Assembly (NCBI GenBank): GCA_043228905.1
Contig: JBHGNT010000005.1
Span: forward strand, 20,584,001 to 20,648,000
DNA from: Azolla caroliniana
Lineage: Eukaryota; Polypodiophyta
Direction: 5' to 3'
Length of the DNA stretch: 64,000 bases
Shown here: piece after piece, positions 36,858-47,634 of the stretch
How positions within the stretch are numbered: the stretch's first letter is position 1
Layout: each line of letters opens with the position of its first letter
Made by a program: the position numbers and the translations under genes
The notes under the pieces: generated by a model
Told to the model about the DNA's origin: nothing
The model's input: only the letters and a program-made list of their open reading frames with translations
Databases searched by the model: none

Positions 36858-37505
36858 TGTTACATGCATGACCATATAATATCCCATAATAAGATTGTAC
36901 CATAGTATTCTATACACATGGACAAAGTGTGAGGGTTAAACGAGAGTGAAAAGAAGGGAATGATTACTTTTTATCCTTGGGATTGAGACAACCCATTAGG
37001 CCAAGTGTGAACTTGCTTGGGGGCCTTAGGTTTGGCTATAAATATGAGGCCTATGTTACCGGCATGACCATATAATATCCCGTGGTGAGAATTTACCGTA
37101 GTATTCTATACACGTGGATAAGTGTGAGGGTTAAACGAGAGTGTAAAGAAGGGGAGAATTACTTTTAATCCACGGGATAGAGACAACCCATTAGGCCAAG
37201 TGTGAACTCGCTTGGGGGCCTTGGGTCTCGCTATAAATATGAGGCCTAGCTACCCTCATTTCATCATCTCTTGACTACGTCGAGACACTGTTTCGTGGTG
37301 GGTCAACTCTTGTAGCGAGCGCGCCAACACTAGGTACGACTCGACACCACAACGGTGGTATGGGACGACGATCGAGGCTCGAATCCATCTCAATCCCTTC
37401 TCTCGGAGGTGGTCGGGTGGATCGACACCCTTCTTTCACTCTCCTTTCTTATTTCATATATATTATATCCTTATCATATGATCACATTAGATCATCACTC
37501 TAACA
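36858..37505 (+). repeat. LTR with duplicated first 196 bp (TGTTAC-GGCATGACC family)
   Basis: A full LTR spans 37054-37505 (TGTTACCGGCATGACC to ACTCTAACA) and is preceded by a second copy of its first 196 bp at 36858-37053. Both copies carry the GGCTATAAATATGAGGCC promoter-like box. TTGGTATCCGAGC follows at 37507, an initiator-Met-like primer site. The family also occurs in minus orientation at 23936-24379. Confidence 0.78.
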
Positions 37506-38600
37506 GTTGGTATCCGAGCTTATGTTTCTAATGTTTCTTTTGTTGGTTTTTGTTGTCTTCTTGATGGATGATGATCAATCGACGTGCGGTCGACCTTGAT
37601 CTAGATAACGATCAACAAAGGAACTTCGGTAACTCTTTCTTCATTGGGTCTATTAGTGCCATGTTGTAAGTTACTAATGACACATGCCTCGAGAGCACTT
37701 TGAGATTGCCGAAGTTCGGACATTTGATGAGCGGTTGAACTAAGGAAATTTTGTATTTGTAAGAAATACGACTCAATGGAGATTAGCCCAAGAGGATTTC
37801 CTTGAGTTCCTTCCACTTGAGCGGATGACATCGGGTCATTATTATAAGCCATTGAATGATAATTTTTGGCAAAGAAATAGGATAAGGTCAGACAAATAGT
37901 CATAACATCATGTCGTGATGTAAACATATCATGGGCCAACATTAATCGATATCATGATCTCACGTCAATACCCCTCTAGACGTATGAGATGAGGTTTAAG
38001 ATCAGGTTACTATGGTAACACAAAGGTGTTTTAAAAACCATGGGGGTGACAAATGAATGTCTTTCCCTCATCTCTATATTGATTTTTTCTTGACGGCTCC
38101 CTGAGGCTCAACCATGTATGTTTGCGTCATGAATAGTTTATACACGAAAACAATGTTAACAATAAACTATGTTTTTGTGCCCACGTATGTGGTTTCGGCT
38201 CTTTAAGTCCTATTACGAGGACCCCGAAGTGCACTTAGACCTAAAGTCTAAACATGTACTATAGTCATATGTATCAACAATGGTGTATGGTCTTGATCAT
38301 ATTTGAGCTCGAGACCTCGAGAACAAATGCATTAAACACTTCGGCTAACCAAATAGGTTGCTCGTGTTGAATGTTTAATATTTTATGCGTATAAGCGAGG
38401 CATATGCCCATATATGTTTTCTTTAAAAGAAACATATATGTCAAGAGTCCTTATTTCCCTCTCATTTACCACAAACTATGTTGGTACGTTACCTAACCTC
38501 AAGTCTCATAATTGCGATGGCATACGCCAAAGTGCAACCTAATGGTCAAGCCAAATGAGCCCTCTTTTCGTAGTAGGCCCACATGGCCCATCACATGGTT
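37506..38600. other. Leader or internal remnant of the preceding LTR element
   Basis: After the primer-site-like sequence there is only non-coding DNA with short, unconvincing frames (37601-37942 minus). No gag or pol motif is visible, so the element is a deletion derivative. Confidence 0.45.
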
Positions 38601-38604
38601 ACGT

Positions 38605-39435
38605 TGTCGTAGTGTAGGTTGCACACTATGTGGAAATTATATTTTTGTCCCTCCGGATAGAGAATGGAGTGCTCGGTGAGAACCGGAAGAAAACGGCATA
38701 CCGGCAAGGAGGAAAACGGCATACCGGCAAGGAAGAAAACGGCATACCGGCAAGGAAGAGCCGGATAAAGAGACATAAATGTAAAAAAAAAAATAATAAA
38801 AAGGAAATACTCACTACTGCGCAGGGCATGATTTGAACTCTGCACCTCCACGTTGACAAACCCCAACCTTACCATTACATTAACTTATCTTAAGTGTTTT
38901 AAATATAGATTTAATAGGTATAAGACCTTTATTTATGCATACCTTTAAAAGGTAAATCGTGTATTTTTTTATATATGAAAAAAAGAAAAGAAAAGAAAAA
39001 CACGAGACACTAAAAAATAACTCATGCACATCTAGCGTGCATGAGCCCTATATTTAGGAAATAAAAAAAAGCATCACATGCACATTTAGTGGACATGAAC
39101 ACTTTTTGTAAAAAAAAAAGCATGAAGCCATGCTTAGCTCTTCCTTCCTTATATAAGGAGGAGAGAAATATGTATATGGTTGTTGATTTTTTTTGGATTA
39201 AGAATTAATCAATACAAAAATTATTCGTGGGATTCACGATTTATACATCTACTTCTCTCTTAACACCCTAAGTACCAATTAATATAGTATACTCGTGTGA
39301 TTCACGAGTTTCTTATCTTTCTCTTTGCTATTTACTCATAATTAATCTCTATCTCACGAACTTCTTTCTCCTAGTCCAAGACCTCTGTGGTTCCCACCCG
39401 ACTCACGCAACGATCCGGAGCCGAAAGGCACGACA
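38605..39435 (+). repeat. Ty3 copy 2 5' LTR
   Basis: Begins TGTCGTAGTG and ends GGCACGACA, short inverted ends that resemble those of the element at 58508-61300. Holds three ~22-bp repeats (AAAACGGCATACCGGCAAGG near 38690-38755), an antisense tRNA-like segment (38818-38880) and a TATA box TATATAAGG near 39150. Confidence 0.95.
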
Positions 39436-39439
39436 CAGT

Positions 39440-39456
39440 TGGTGAACCCGACGTGA
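39440..39456 (+). other. Primer-binding site of Ty3 copy 2
   Basis: TGGTGAACCCGACGTGA starts 4 bases after the 5' LTR. The same sequence, with single changes, occurs in copy 1 (1231) and in the minus-strand element at 60252-60268. Confidence 0.75.
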
Positions 39457-39473
39457 AGACGGGTGGCAAGGAG

Positions 39474-41513
39474 ATGGAGGCTCAACAAGCTAACAATATG
39501 ATGGCGATGTTCGAACGGATGCTTCAAGAACAACGCACGATGTCGGAGATTTCGGCATCAGTAGAGCGGCTCATGCAACGCAACGGGCAATTTAATGGTA
39601 AGGATGTGTCGCGATATTTGCAGGACTACAAGGCGGAGATGCTCCGGTGCCGGGCTTCGGAAGGACTGCAAGTGACATCCTTTAACCGGGTGGCGACCGA
39701 CGGGCTTCAAGGGAGTATCCACGGGTTGCAACAACAAAATCCGACGTGGGAAGCATTCGAAGAGGCGTTAAAGACCACGTTTGCCATCGAGGACTCCTCC
39801 AAGGCAACGTGGAGGGGATTCGAGGATTGGGTGGAAACGTCAGGTAAGGGGCTGAAGGTCCTCGAAGTGTTTTCGACATTCGAAAGTCAGTTCGGGAGGT
39901 TGTCCGCGAGAGATCAAACTATTCTTGCACCGGACAAAGTCATCATGTTTTTGCGAGCTGTGGACGTCCGGGACCGGAAAGATCTCGGAGTGCTTCTTGA
40001 GGACACGACCACCGAAAGCGGCCTCACCGAAACATGGGAAAGCGTGCGGGATATCGTCGCGCGGTACACGAAGAGGGGGCAATGGCTTGCCAACGAAGAA
40101 AAGAGGGTTTCGGAACCGATTCCGAAACCGAGAACGGGACTGGAAGACCATCAACCGAGGGCTCGGGAGATTACGGCCGAGAAGGGAGTCGACGCGTCTA
40201 CGGTGGAGCAGCTGCTGAAGGAGATGGAGAATCTAAAGATCGCGATGGTGAAGAAGTCGGATGACCGCCCCACAAGCTCCAAATATACGGATCGACGGTG
40301 CATATGGTGCGATAGCGCCGAACACGATCGGAGGGATTGCGACGACCATAAGGAGGCGCTACGACGGGATCTCATCTACTACGAGGGAAACCGGATTCAT
40401 TCGATGGACTCTCGGAAGCCACTCCGACCGAACTTCCGGAAAGGCGGCATGAAGAAGGTGCTCGAGGAGGAGTTAGCGGCAAGAAGCAACTATGCGACAA
40501 CCGCGGGAATATGTGTCGGGGAGTCATCGGGAGCGAAGGCGTCTTTCTGGCCGGAGGTGCTAGGAAACACCGAGAAAACCGACTCCAACGATATCCGAAA
40601 CACCGCGGAAGGCGTCCGGGAAGCTACGGGATGGGAGTGCCCTGTCGACAAAAATAGCATATACGCCCTGTGTCAATTACATGAGGTGTATGTGGACGAG
40701 AAACGACGGCGCACGGAGGATGCGGCCGGACCATCGAAGATACCGGAAAGCTGGAACTCCGGAGGTAAGGGAAAAGAAAAGGCGACTCCGGCATTCAAGC
40801 TCGCCTCGAACATAGAACAACAAACCGACTTGAAAAGAGTGTTCGAGGAAAGAATCTTGGATAGCCGGGTAGATTTTTCGCTGCGGGAACTACTCGGAAT
40901 AGCGAAGAAGGAGTTTCACGATCTTCTCGTGGATCTCGTGAAAAGGAAGAGACAAAGTACGGAGGAAAATGCTCCAAGGGTGAATGCAAATACCGTTTCA
41001 ATGAACGACACCGAAGTGGAAGGCGAAATTCCGAACTCCCACTATACAAGGCCACACTGGGCACGTGCGACTACGGAGACTCCGGTCCGAATCGGCAGCA
41101 TCAAAGAACCCGTGCTAGCATTGATTGATCACGGATCGGAGATCAACTTGATGTCCAAGGAGTTCTACCGAAAGGGGAAGTGGCCTATAAACACCAACCA
41201 TGGATGGAAGATTCGGGCAGCCACGAAAACGACAAAAGACCTATTTGCAGCTTGTCCGGATGTGACGGTAAAGATCGGGGATGTCGAAATTGACCAAAAT
41301 TTCTTTGTGCAGGATGAGGTTTCACATTCTGTCATCCTCGGCCAACCCTTTATCACGGCTTCACGGATGGAGACGAAGGTGCTCGATAGTGGTGCGGCTT
41401 TTGCGCGAATTCGGAGCCAAAACGGAGGGAAATCCGTCCAATTCCTAACGGTGCCGGCAAATCACGAAAGGAACAAGAGGGAACTCTTGTCCCAAGTGAG
41501 AATGGATTTTTAA
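39474..41513 (+). CDS. Ty3 copy 2 gag-protease, 679 aa
   Basis: The ATG at 39474 is the first in frame after the primer site. Upstream in-frame codons lie in the LTR and primer site. The product has a gag core (about 1-230, with GQFNGKDVSRYLQDYKAEM), a CCHC zinc knuckle CIWCDSAEHDRRDC at about residue 276, a variable middle, and a C-terminal retropepsin-like domain (about 535-650). Its active site reads LIDHGSEINLMS (Asp552-His-Gly-Ser) followed by the flap-side ILGQPFITA. The DHG triad is unusual, since DTG or DSG is the family norm. It is also DHG in the related broken copy. Pol follows in a separate frame after 134 bp. Confidence 0.93.
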   Translation: MEAQQANNMMAMFERMLQEQRTMSEISASVERLMQRNGQFNGKDVSRYLQDYKAEMLRCRASEGLQVTSFNRVATDGLQGSIHGLQQQNPTWEAFEEALKTTFAIEDSSKATWRGFEDWVETSGKGLKVLEVFSTFESQFGRLSARDQTILAPDKVIMFLRAVDVRDRKDLGVLLEDTTTESGLTETWESVRDIVARYTKRGQWLANEEKRVSEPIPKPRTGLEDHQPRAREITAEKGVDASTVEQLLKEMENLKIAMVKKSDDRPTSSKYTDRRCIWCDSAEHDRRDCDDHKEALRRDLIYYEGNRIHSMDSRKPLRPNFRKGGMKKVLEEELAARSNYATTAGICVGESSGAKASFWPEVLGNTEKTDSNDIRNTAEGVREATGWECPVDKNSIYALCQLHEVYVDEKRRRTEDAAGPSKIPESWNSGGKGKEKATPAFKLASNIEQQTDLKRVFEERILDSRVDFSLRELLGIAKKEFHDLLVDLVKRKRQSTEENAPRVNANTVSMNDTEVEGEIPNSHYTRPHWARATTETPVRIGSIKEPVLALIDHGSEINLMSKEFYRKGKWPINTNHGWKIRAATKTTKDLFAACPDVTVKIGDVEIDQNFFVQDEVSHSVILGQPFITASRMETKVLDSGAAFARIRSQNGGKSVQFLTVPANHERNKRELLSQVRMDF

Positions 41514-41647
41514 AGCGGACTGTTGCGGAGTGGGGAAGTGATAGTCCGAGAAGCCCTGATACCCCACACAGGAAGAAAACTCTCGGAGCAAAACAAGTAC
41601 GAATCGGCCTGGATGGGGCATCTACGTACACGGCCGTAACCGGAGGA

Positions 41648-44600
41648 ATGAAGAAACAATACCGACAAGTGGAGGATAAGTTACGGTCGGCATCAATAAT
41701 AAAAGAAGACGAAGAAATCGTGGGAGTGATCGAGGAAGTGTTCTATGGGAATACACTACAACGGCTTGAAGAGCTTGCGGAAGATAAAAGCCAAGGGAAC
41801 CGGGTAGTCCCGGTGGAATCGGTCGAGATGTACGAGATCGTTGCGAAAATGGGGCCGGATGCGCTCCGCAAAGAAGAAGCAATGGTAAGTACGAAATACA
41901 AGACCGTGGAGAAGAAGGTGAAACCGGCCGCGGGACCACTACCCGCCGATAGCGAACAAAAGAAGAAAGAAGTCTCGGGAGATCCGACACTTCGGAAGTC
42001 CGTGGATATCGGACATGCCTTCACAGATGAGACCCGGAAGAAACTTCGGATCGGTGGAGGTGGGTTCCTCTTACAAGAAGAAGAAAAACGGTTTCGAGAG
42101 ATGTTGGAGCAACATGGCAAAGCATTCGCGTTCACATCGAGGGAGATCGGATGCATTGATCCAAAGATAGTGGAGCCGATGGTGATTTTCACGATTGATC
42201 ATGTACCGTGGAACCTGAAGCCGATTCCGGTGCCACGGGCGCATATTCCGAAAGTCATCGACTTGCTCAAGGAGAAGGTGGCGATGGGGATTCTAGAGCC
42301 ATCAAGTGCTCCGTACTCAAATCGATGGTTTACGGTTCCGAAGAAGAATGGGTCACTCCGATTCATCCAAGACTTGCAACCGGTGAACAAGGTCACGATC
42401 CGGAACTCGGGAGTCGGTCCGATAGTGGACGAATTCGCGGAAGCTTTTGCCGGACGTGCGATATACTCCATCGGGGACCTATACTCGGGGTATGACCAAT
42501 TCCAACTAGCCGTGGAGAGCCGAGACATCACTACCATGCGGACACCGATAGGACTAGTTCGAATGTGCACACTACCACAAGGAGCGACAAACTCGGTTGC
42601 ACATATGATGAACGCGATGAACAAGGTGCTTCGAGATTGCATCCCGGAGATAACGATGCCGTTTCTAGATGACATTCCGATGAAAGGATGCGCGGTGGAA
42701 GAAAAAGATGAGACTATGGATGATCGGGGATGCCGAAAGTTCGTGGTCGACCATATTCATGATTGCGAGAAAGTGTTGCGAAAGCTAGAAGATGTGCACC
42801 TAACACTTTCCGGGGAGAAATCGGCATTCGGGCAAGAAGAAATATTGGTGGTCGGACATCTATGTGGACCCTACGGCCGAAGACCGTCACCAACAAAGGT
42901 CGATGCGATTCAAGCTATGAAGGAAGTATGTGAGTCAACATCGGAAGTCCGAAGGTTTCTGGGTGCGTGTGCATTCTATCACATATGGATTCCACACTAT
43001 GCACATATAGCGGACCCGCTCTATCACTTGTTGCGGAAAGGTAAGAAATTCGAGTGGAAACCGGAACACACTAAAGCCATGAGGAAGCTCAAGAAGACAC
43101 TATGGAGGGCGGAATCACTTAAGAAGCCAAGCTACGAGCGGCCAATCATAGTAACGGTTGATACAAGTCCAACCGGTATCGGGTGGGTCATCAATCAAGC
43201 CGACTCGGATGGTTCGCGGTATCCGATCCGATTTGGAGCAAAGGTCCTCAACGAAAGGCAACGCGGATATGCACAAGTCAAAAGAGAATTGTGGGGAGTC
43301 GTGTCGGCGATAAAATCGGATCGGGATTATTTGATCGGAGCTGAAGTGGTGATCGAGACGGATTGTCTTCCGATACTCGGGATGATGCGGTGTTGTACGA
43401 TACCGGATGTGGCTATGCTAAGGTGGATTGCATATGTCAAGTCACTTAATCCGGAGGTTCGACACATCTCGGGGAAGGACAACGCGGTAGCGGACATGTT
43501 ATCGAGGGCGCGGTTTGAAGACGACATAACCGAATCAGATAATGAAGAAGTTTCCGAAGACTACTTCACGTCAGAACACATATGCCGAGTGAACGTGATC
43601 CGAGAATTCCGGGAAGAAGAATACGAGGGGGAAACCTTGATGATCGGAAAGATGCTACAAGAGGTCGAGGATTCAACCAATGATAAAGAAAGGAGAGCCG
43701 AGATCCGAAGGAAGAAGAGGCAAGTCCAAAAGTTCTTCTTGGAAAACGGTTTAATATGGAGGACGCCGAAAAGACCGGATGGGATACCACTTCGAGTAGT
43801 CGGGACGAAAGAGCAACGAAACCGGATAATGTCCAAGTTCCACGAATCCGATTGGGCTGGACATCGAGGAACATGGGCAACTTTTGTGAAAATCAAGCAA
43901 AGATATTGGTGGAAGAACATGTATAAAGATGTCGCGGAGTTCACAGAAAGCTGCGAGAAATGTCAAGTCTACTCCGGGGTCCGACACCGAGATGAGCTGC
44001 ATCCGACATTCTCACCGACAATCAACTTCAAGTGGATGGTCGACATTGTAGCTATGCCGATCGGGATTGGAAAAAAGAAATACTTGGTGTTAGCTCGAGA
44101 AGATCTCACAAACCAAGTTGAAGGTCGAGCGCTTCGGAGGAAAACGTGTGCCGCGGTGTGCCAATTTCTTTTGGAAGAAGTGTTTTGTAGGTACGGCTGC
44201 GTAGGACAAGTGATTGCGGACCGGGGAGAACTCGACTCGGACAAAGCTAGGGGATTCTTCGCCAAACATGGAGTTCGGTTAACGTTGACAACGGCCTACA
44301 ATCCGGAGGCCAACGGGAAGATCGAACGAGGACATAGTCCGATCGTGAAAGCACTTGCGAAGGCATGCGACGGAAGGGTGAAGGATTGGCCACAAATGCT
44401 TCCGTATGCACTATGGGCGGATCGGACGACGCATAGCTCCGTGACCTGTTACATGCCGGCAGAACTCATGACCGGACAAGCACCGGTAATGCCAACGGAA
44501 ACCGCAATCGCGACATGGACAATACTACCGTGGAAGGAAGAGATGAGTCGGGAAGAACTACTAGCGGTCCGGATACGACAACTGGAGGGAAGACCGAAAG

Positions 44601-45115
44601 ATGTAGCGGAAGCGTCACGCCGACAACAAGAAGCACGGTTCCGGAACAAAAGCCGGTTCGACACAAAGCACCGACTACGACCGAGGAGGATTGAAGAAGG
44701 AGATTGGGTGATCGTCTATGATAGTAGCTTGGACCATCAACATACAACGATGCGGAAATTCGCGAAAAGGTGGTTCGGGCCGTACGAGGTTCGGAAGGTC
44801 TTCGACAACGGGACGTACCGACTGTCCGAGTTGGATGGAACAATACTACGAGTGCCTATAGCCGGGAAGCGGGTGAAGATTTTCAAGAAGCGGACCGACG
44901 ACAAACCTTATGTGATCCAAGTCGAGGCCGACAACGAGGAGCAATCGGACGAAGACCACAATGATGCGGGAAGCGAAGAAAGTGGATTACAACTCATAGT
45001 CGACATAAGGGGAGAATCGGAGGAAGCTTCGGATGAAGACGGATACGAAGAATCAAGAACTTCGGCACATACCGGAGGATGTGCGGGTTTGGAGGGGGCG
45101 AGTGTCGTAGTGTAG
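41648..45115 (+). CDS. Ty3 copy 2 pol (RT-RNase H-integrase), 1155 aa
   Basis: Open from ATG 41648 to TAG 45113-45115, which lies within the 3' LTR. RT spans about 180-400 with FLDD at 339-342. RNase H follows (IVTVDTSPTGIGWVINQ, then ERQRGYAQVKRELWG). Integrase has the H-H-C-C finger (His732 to Cys769/Cys772) and catalytic Asp799, Asp858 and Glu893, a normal D-D-35-E spacing. A basic tail after it lacks a chromodomain and ends in an acidic stretch. Reverse transcribes and integrates the element. The FLDDIPMKG block and the preceding TPIGLVRMCTLPQGATNS recall, from memory, Ty3 lineages common in fungi. That is an impression, not a search result. Confidence 0.93.
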   Translation: MKKQYRQVEDKLRSASIIKEDEEIVGVIEEVFYGNTLQRLEELAEDKSQGNRVVPVESVEMYEIVAKMGPDALRKEEAMVSTKYKTVEKKVKPAAGPLPADSEQKKKEVSGDPTLRKSVDIGHAFTDETRKKLRIGGGGFLLQEEEKRFREMLEQHGKAFAFTSREIGCIDPKIVEPMVIFTIDHVPWNLKPIPVPRAHIPKVIDLLKEKVAMGILEPSSAPYSNRWFTVPKKNGSLRFIQDLQPVNKVTIRNSGVGPIVDEFAEAFAGRAIYSIGDLYSGYDQFQLAVESRDITTMRTPIGLVRMCTLPQGATNSVAHMMNAMNKVLRDCIPEITMPFLDDIPMKGCAVEEKDETMDDRGCRKFVVDHIHDCEKVLRKLEDVHLTLSGEKSAFGQEEILVVGHLCGPYGRRPSPTKVDAIQAMKEVCESTSEVRRFLGACAFYHIWIPHYAHIADPLYHLLRKGKKFEWKPEHTKAMRKLKKTLWRAESLKKPSYERPIIVTVDTSPTGIGWVINQADSDGSRYPIRFGAKVLNERQRGYAQVKRELWGVVSAIKSDRDYLIGAEVVIETDCLPILGMMRCCTIPDVAMLRWIAYVKSLNPEVRHISGKDNAVADMLSRARFEDDITESDNEEVSEDYFTSEHICRVNVIREFREEEYEGETLMIGKMLQEVEDSTNDKERRAEIRRKKRQVQKFFLENGLIWRTPKRPDGIPLRVVGTKEQRNRIMSKFHESDWAGHRGTWATFVKIKQRYWWKNMYKDVAEFTESCEKCQVYSGVRHRDELHPTFSPTINFKWMVDIVAMPIGIGKKKYLVLAREDLTNQVEGRALRRKTCAAVCQFLLEEVFCRYGCVGQVIADRGELDSDKARGFFAKHGVRLTLTTAYNPEANGKIERGHSPIVKALAKACDGRVKDWPQMLPYALWADRTTHSSVTCYMPAELMTGQAPVMPTETAIATWTILPWKEEMSREELLAVRIRQLEGRPKDVAEASRRQQEARFRNKSRFDTKHRLRPRRIEEGDWVIVYDSSLDHQHTTMRKFAKRWFGPYEVRKVFDNGTYRLSELDGTILRVPIAGKRVKIFKKRTDDKPYVIQVEADNEEQSDEDHNDAGSEESGLQLIVDIRGESEEASDEDGYEESRTSAHTGGCAGLEGASVVV

Positions 45116-45933
45116 GTTGCACACTATGTGGAAATTATATTTTTGTCCCTCCGGATAGAGAATGGAGTGCTCGGTGAGAACCGGAAGAAAATGGCATACC
45201 GGCAAGGAGGAAAACGGCATACCGGCAAGGAAGAAAACGGCATACCGGCAAGGAAGAGCCGGATAAAGAGACATAAATGTAAAAAAAATAATAATAAAAA
45301 GGAAATACTCACTACTGCGCAGGGCATGATTCGAACTCTACACCTCCACGTTGACAAACCCCAACCTTACCATTACATTAACTTATCTTAAGTGTTTTAA
45401 ATATAGATTTAATAGGTATAAGACCTTTATTTATGCATACCTTTAAAAGGTAAATCGTGTATTTTTTTATATATGAAAAAAAGAAAAGAAAAGAAAAACA
45501 CGAGACACTAAAAAATAACTCATGCACATCTAGCGTGCATGAGCCCTATATTTAGGAAATAAAAAAAAGCATCACATGCACATTTAGTGGACATGAACAC
45601 TTTTTGTAAAAAAAAAAGCATGAAGCCATGCTTAGCTCTTCCTTCCTTATATAAGGAGGAGAGAAATATGTATATGGTTGTTGATTTTTTTTGGATTAAG
45701 AATTAATCAATACAAAAATTATTCGTGGGATTCACGATTTATACATCTACTTCTCTCTTAACACCCTAAGTACCAATTAATATAGTATACTCGTGTGATT
45801 CACGAGTTTCTTATCTTTCTCTTTGCTATTTACTCATAATTAATCTCTATCTCACGAACTTCTTTCTCCTAGTCCAAGACCTCTGTGGTTCCCACCCGAC
45901 TCACGCAACGATCCGGAGCCGAAAGGCACGACA
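45103..45933 (+). repeat. Ty3 copy 2 3' LTR
   Basis: Preceded by the polypurine tract GGAGGGGGCGAG (45091-45102). Same length and nearly the same sequence as 38605-39435, and followed by ACGT. Confidence 0.95.
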
Positions 45934-46001
45934 ACGTCAGTACGAATGCCTTCGTTCGTAAGAATGCTCTCATGGTGGCATCGTATCCATGTAATGAGGG
46001 A

Positions 46002-46028
46002 GGGGTCGAAGCATGCTACGGTGTACCA
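46002..46028 (+). repeat. Left terminal inverted repeat
   Basis: GGGGTCGAAGCATGCTACGG followed by TGTACCA. The partner is 58144-58170 on the other strand. Just inside lies TTTTGGCCAAAAATTTAGTA (46031-46050). Confidence 0.85.
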
Positions 46029-46258
46029 ACTTTTGGCCAAAAATTTAGTACTAAATCGAAGAAGAAAAGAAACATTAAAAATTGTAAATAAATTTCAAAA
46101 AACCAAAAACAAATTCATTACGTCACACTCGAATGTTCAAAGATATTATACGTCACACTCGAATGTCCCTAGGCCATATTTAATGCATTAAGTGTTGCCC
46201 CAGTCTCCTAGGTAGAGTTGTACGAAAGCACACCTGGAGAAGGTTTCCATTGTGACAG

Positions 46259-46327
46259 GTGGTCAGTGTCAATCTCTCTCTCTCTGGTATTGGTAGTCGA
46301 ACGTGTCAGTTGGTATGTCTCTCTCTC

Positions 46328-46371
<44 letters not shown>

Positions 46372-46460
46372 GTCTCGAAGTTGTCAGACAGACACCTTCG
46401 AAGGTCTGTTTCTCTCTGTCTCTCACTCACTCTCTGTCTCTCTGTCTGTCTGTCTGTCTG

Positions 46461-46516
<56 letters not shown>

Positions 46517-46730
46517 GTCTCGAAGTTGTCAGACAGACACCGTCGAGGGTCTGTTTCTCTTTGTCTCTCACTCACTCTCTGTCTCTCTCTCTCTCTCTTC
46601 TACCTCGAAGTTGTCAGACAGACACCTTCGAAGGTCTGTTTCTCTCTGTCTCTCACTCCACCTTCGAAGGTCTCTTTCTTTCTTTCTTTCTGTTTCTCTC
46701 TCTCACTCCACCTTCGATTCTCTGTTTCCC
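46259..46730. repeat. CT microsatellites with three copies of a CGAAGTTGTCAGACAGACAC unit
   Basis: Pure CT and GTCT tracts alternate with a conserved block (TCTCGAAGTTGTCAGACAGA and following bases) at about 46373, 46518 and 46602. Long frames here are low-complexity Ser-Leu artefacts. It lies in the putative promoter or leader of the plus-strand gene. Confidence 0.85.
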
Positions 46731-47634
46731 CGTTGTTGTTCTTGTGTTCCCCTCTGTGCCAGGTTCGATCTCTGAACTCTGTATACGCAGCAGCCTCTGA
46801 AGTTTGTCTCCTCTGCAGCAGCCTCTGAAGTTTGCTCGTTTGTCTCCTCTGCAGCAGCCTCTGACGTTTTGCTCGTTTGTCATCCTGAAGTTTTCTCGTT
46901 TGTCTCCCAAGGTATCGAAATCAAGACGGTGTGGTACCTCTGCAAGTTTAGCGACCTCCAGGTATTCTCTGTGTTGCATGCCCAACTGGTATGTATTCTT
47001 TTTCTGAATGTTTCCTCTCTGTCTGTTTTTTATTTGTATGTGTATGACCATTTGTAGGTTTTGATTATTCATAGTCTATGTGTTGCATGCCCAACTGGTA
47101 TGTTTTTGTTTTCTCTGTGTTTCTCTGTGTTTCTTTTAAAAATGTATCACAATATTTTGTTCGATGTGGTTGTGTGTTAGACATGTTTGTACATGTGGCC
47201 AAAATGGAGTTGGCTATGATGAGTTGCTATGTTTTTGTTTTGTTAATGTTTCATGTCCATCTGTTTTTATTTTGTGTGAGTTTGGCATGGATGAGTTTTT
47301 TTCCTACTATTTTGGGTTTTTGTATGTTGGACATGGCTTGTACATGCGATGTGATGGAGTTGGTTATGATGATTTACAAAGTTTTCGTTTTCTTTGACTT
47401 TCCTATTCGTCTGTTTTTATTTTCTGTGTGTTTGACATGGATGAGTTTTATTTTCTGTGTGTTTGACTATTTAGGGTTATTGTGTGTTGATTTGCAATGT
47501 GATGATTTGCTATGTGGTTTGTACATGTGGTTTGTACATGCAATGTGATGATTTGCTATGTGTTGATGGTAATTGCGATGTGTTGATGGTAATTGATTTG
47601 CTATGTGTTGATGAGAATTGTGTTGACTAGGAAA
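46731..47634 (+). promoter_or_regulatory. Putative leader of the plus-strand transposon gene
   Basis: Non-coding. Shows repeated GCAGCAGCCTCTGAAGTTTG units (46788-46870) and several T-rich stretches. A plausible 3' splice site TTGACTAG ends at 47630, five bases before the ATG, so the leader is likely spliced. Confidence 0.4.

Larger units (their letters stand above)
38605..45933 (+). mobile_element. Intact, young Ty3/gypsy element (copy 2)
   Basis: Two 831-bp LTRs (38605-39435 and 45103-45933) flank two long open frames. The target duplication is ACGT (38601-38604 and 45934-45937). By eye the LTRs differ at only about four positions, so insertion is recent. It has no chromodomain, an unusual RT motif (FLDD) and an unusual protease motif (DHGS). 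Everything needed for autonomous transposition appears present. Confidence 0.95.

Noticed and set aside
46218-46828. Three overlapping plus-strand open frames of 165-189 codons rich in Ser and Leu
   Set aside because: They are translations of CT/GTCT microsatellites, open in all frames because the repeat lacks stops. No codon or domain signal.
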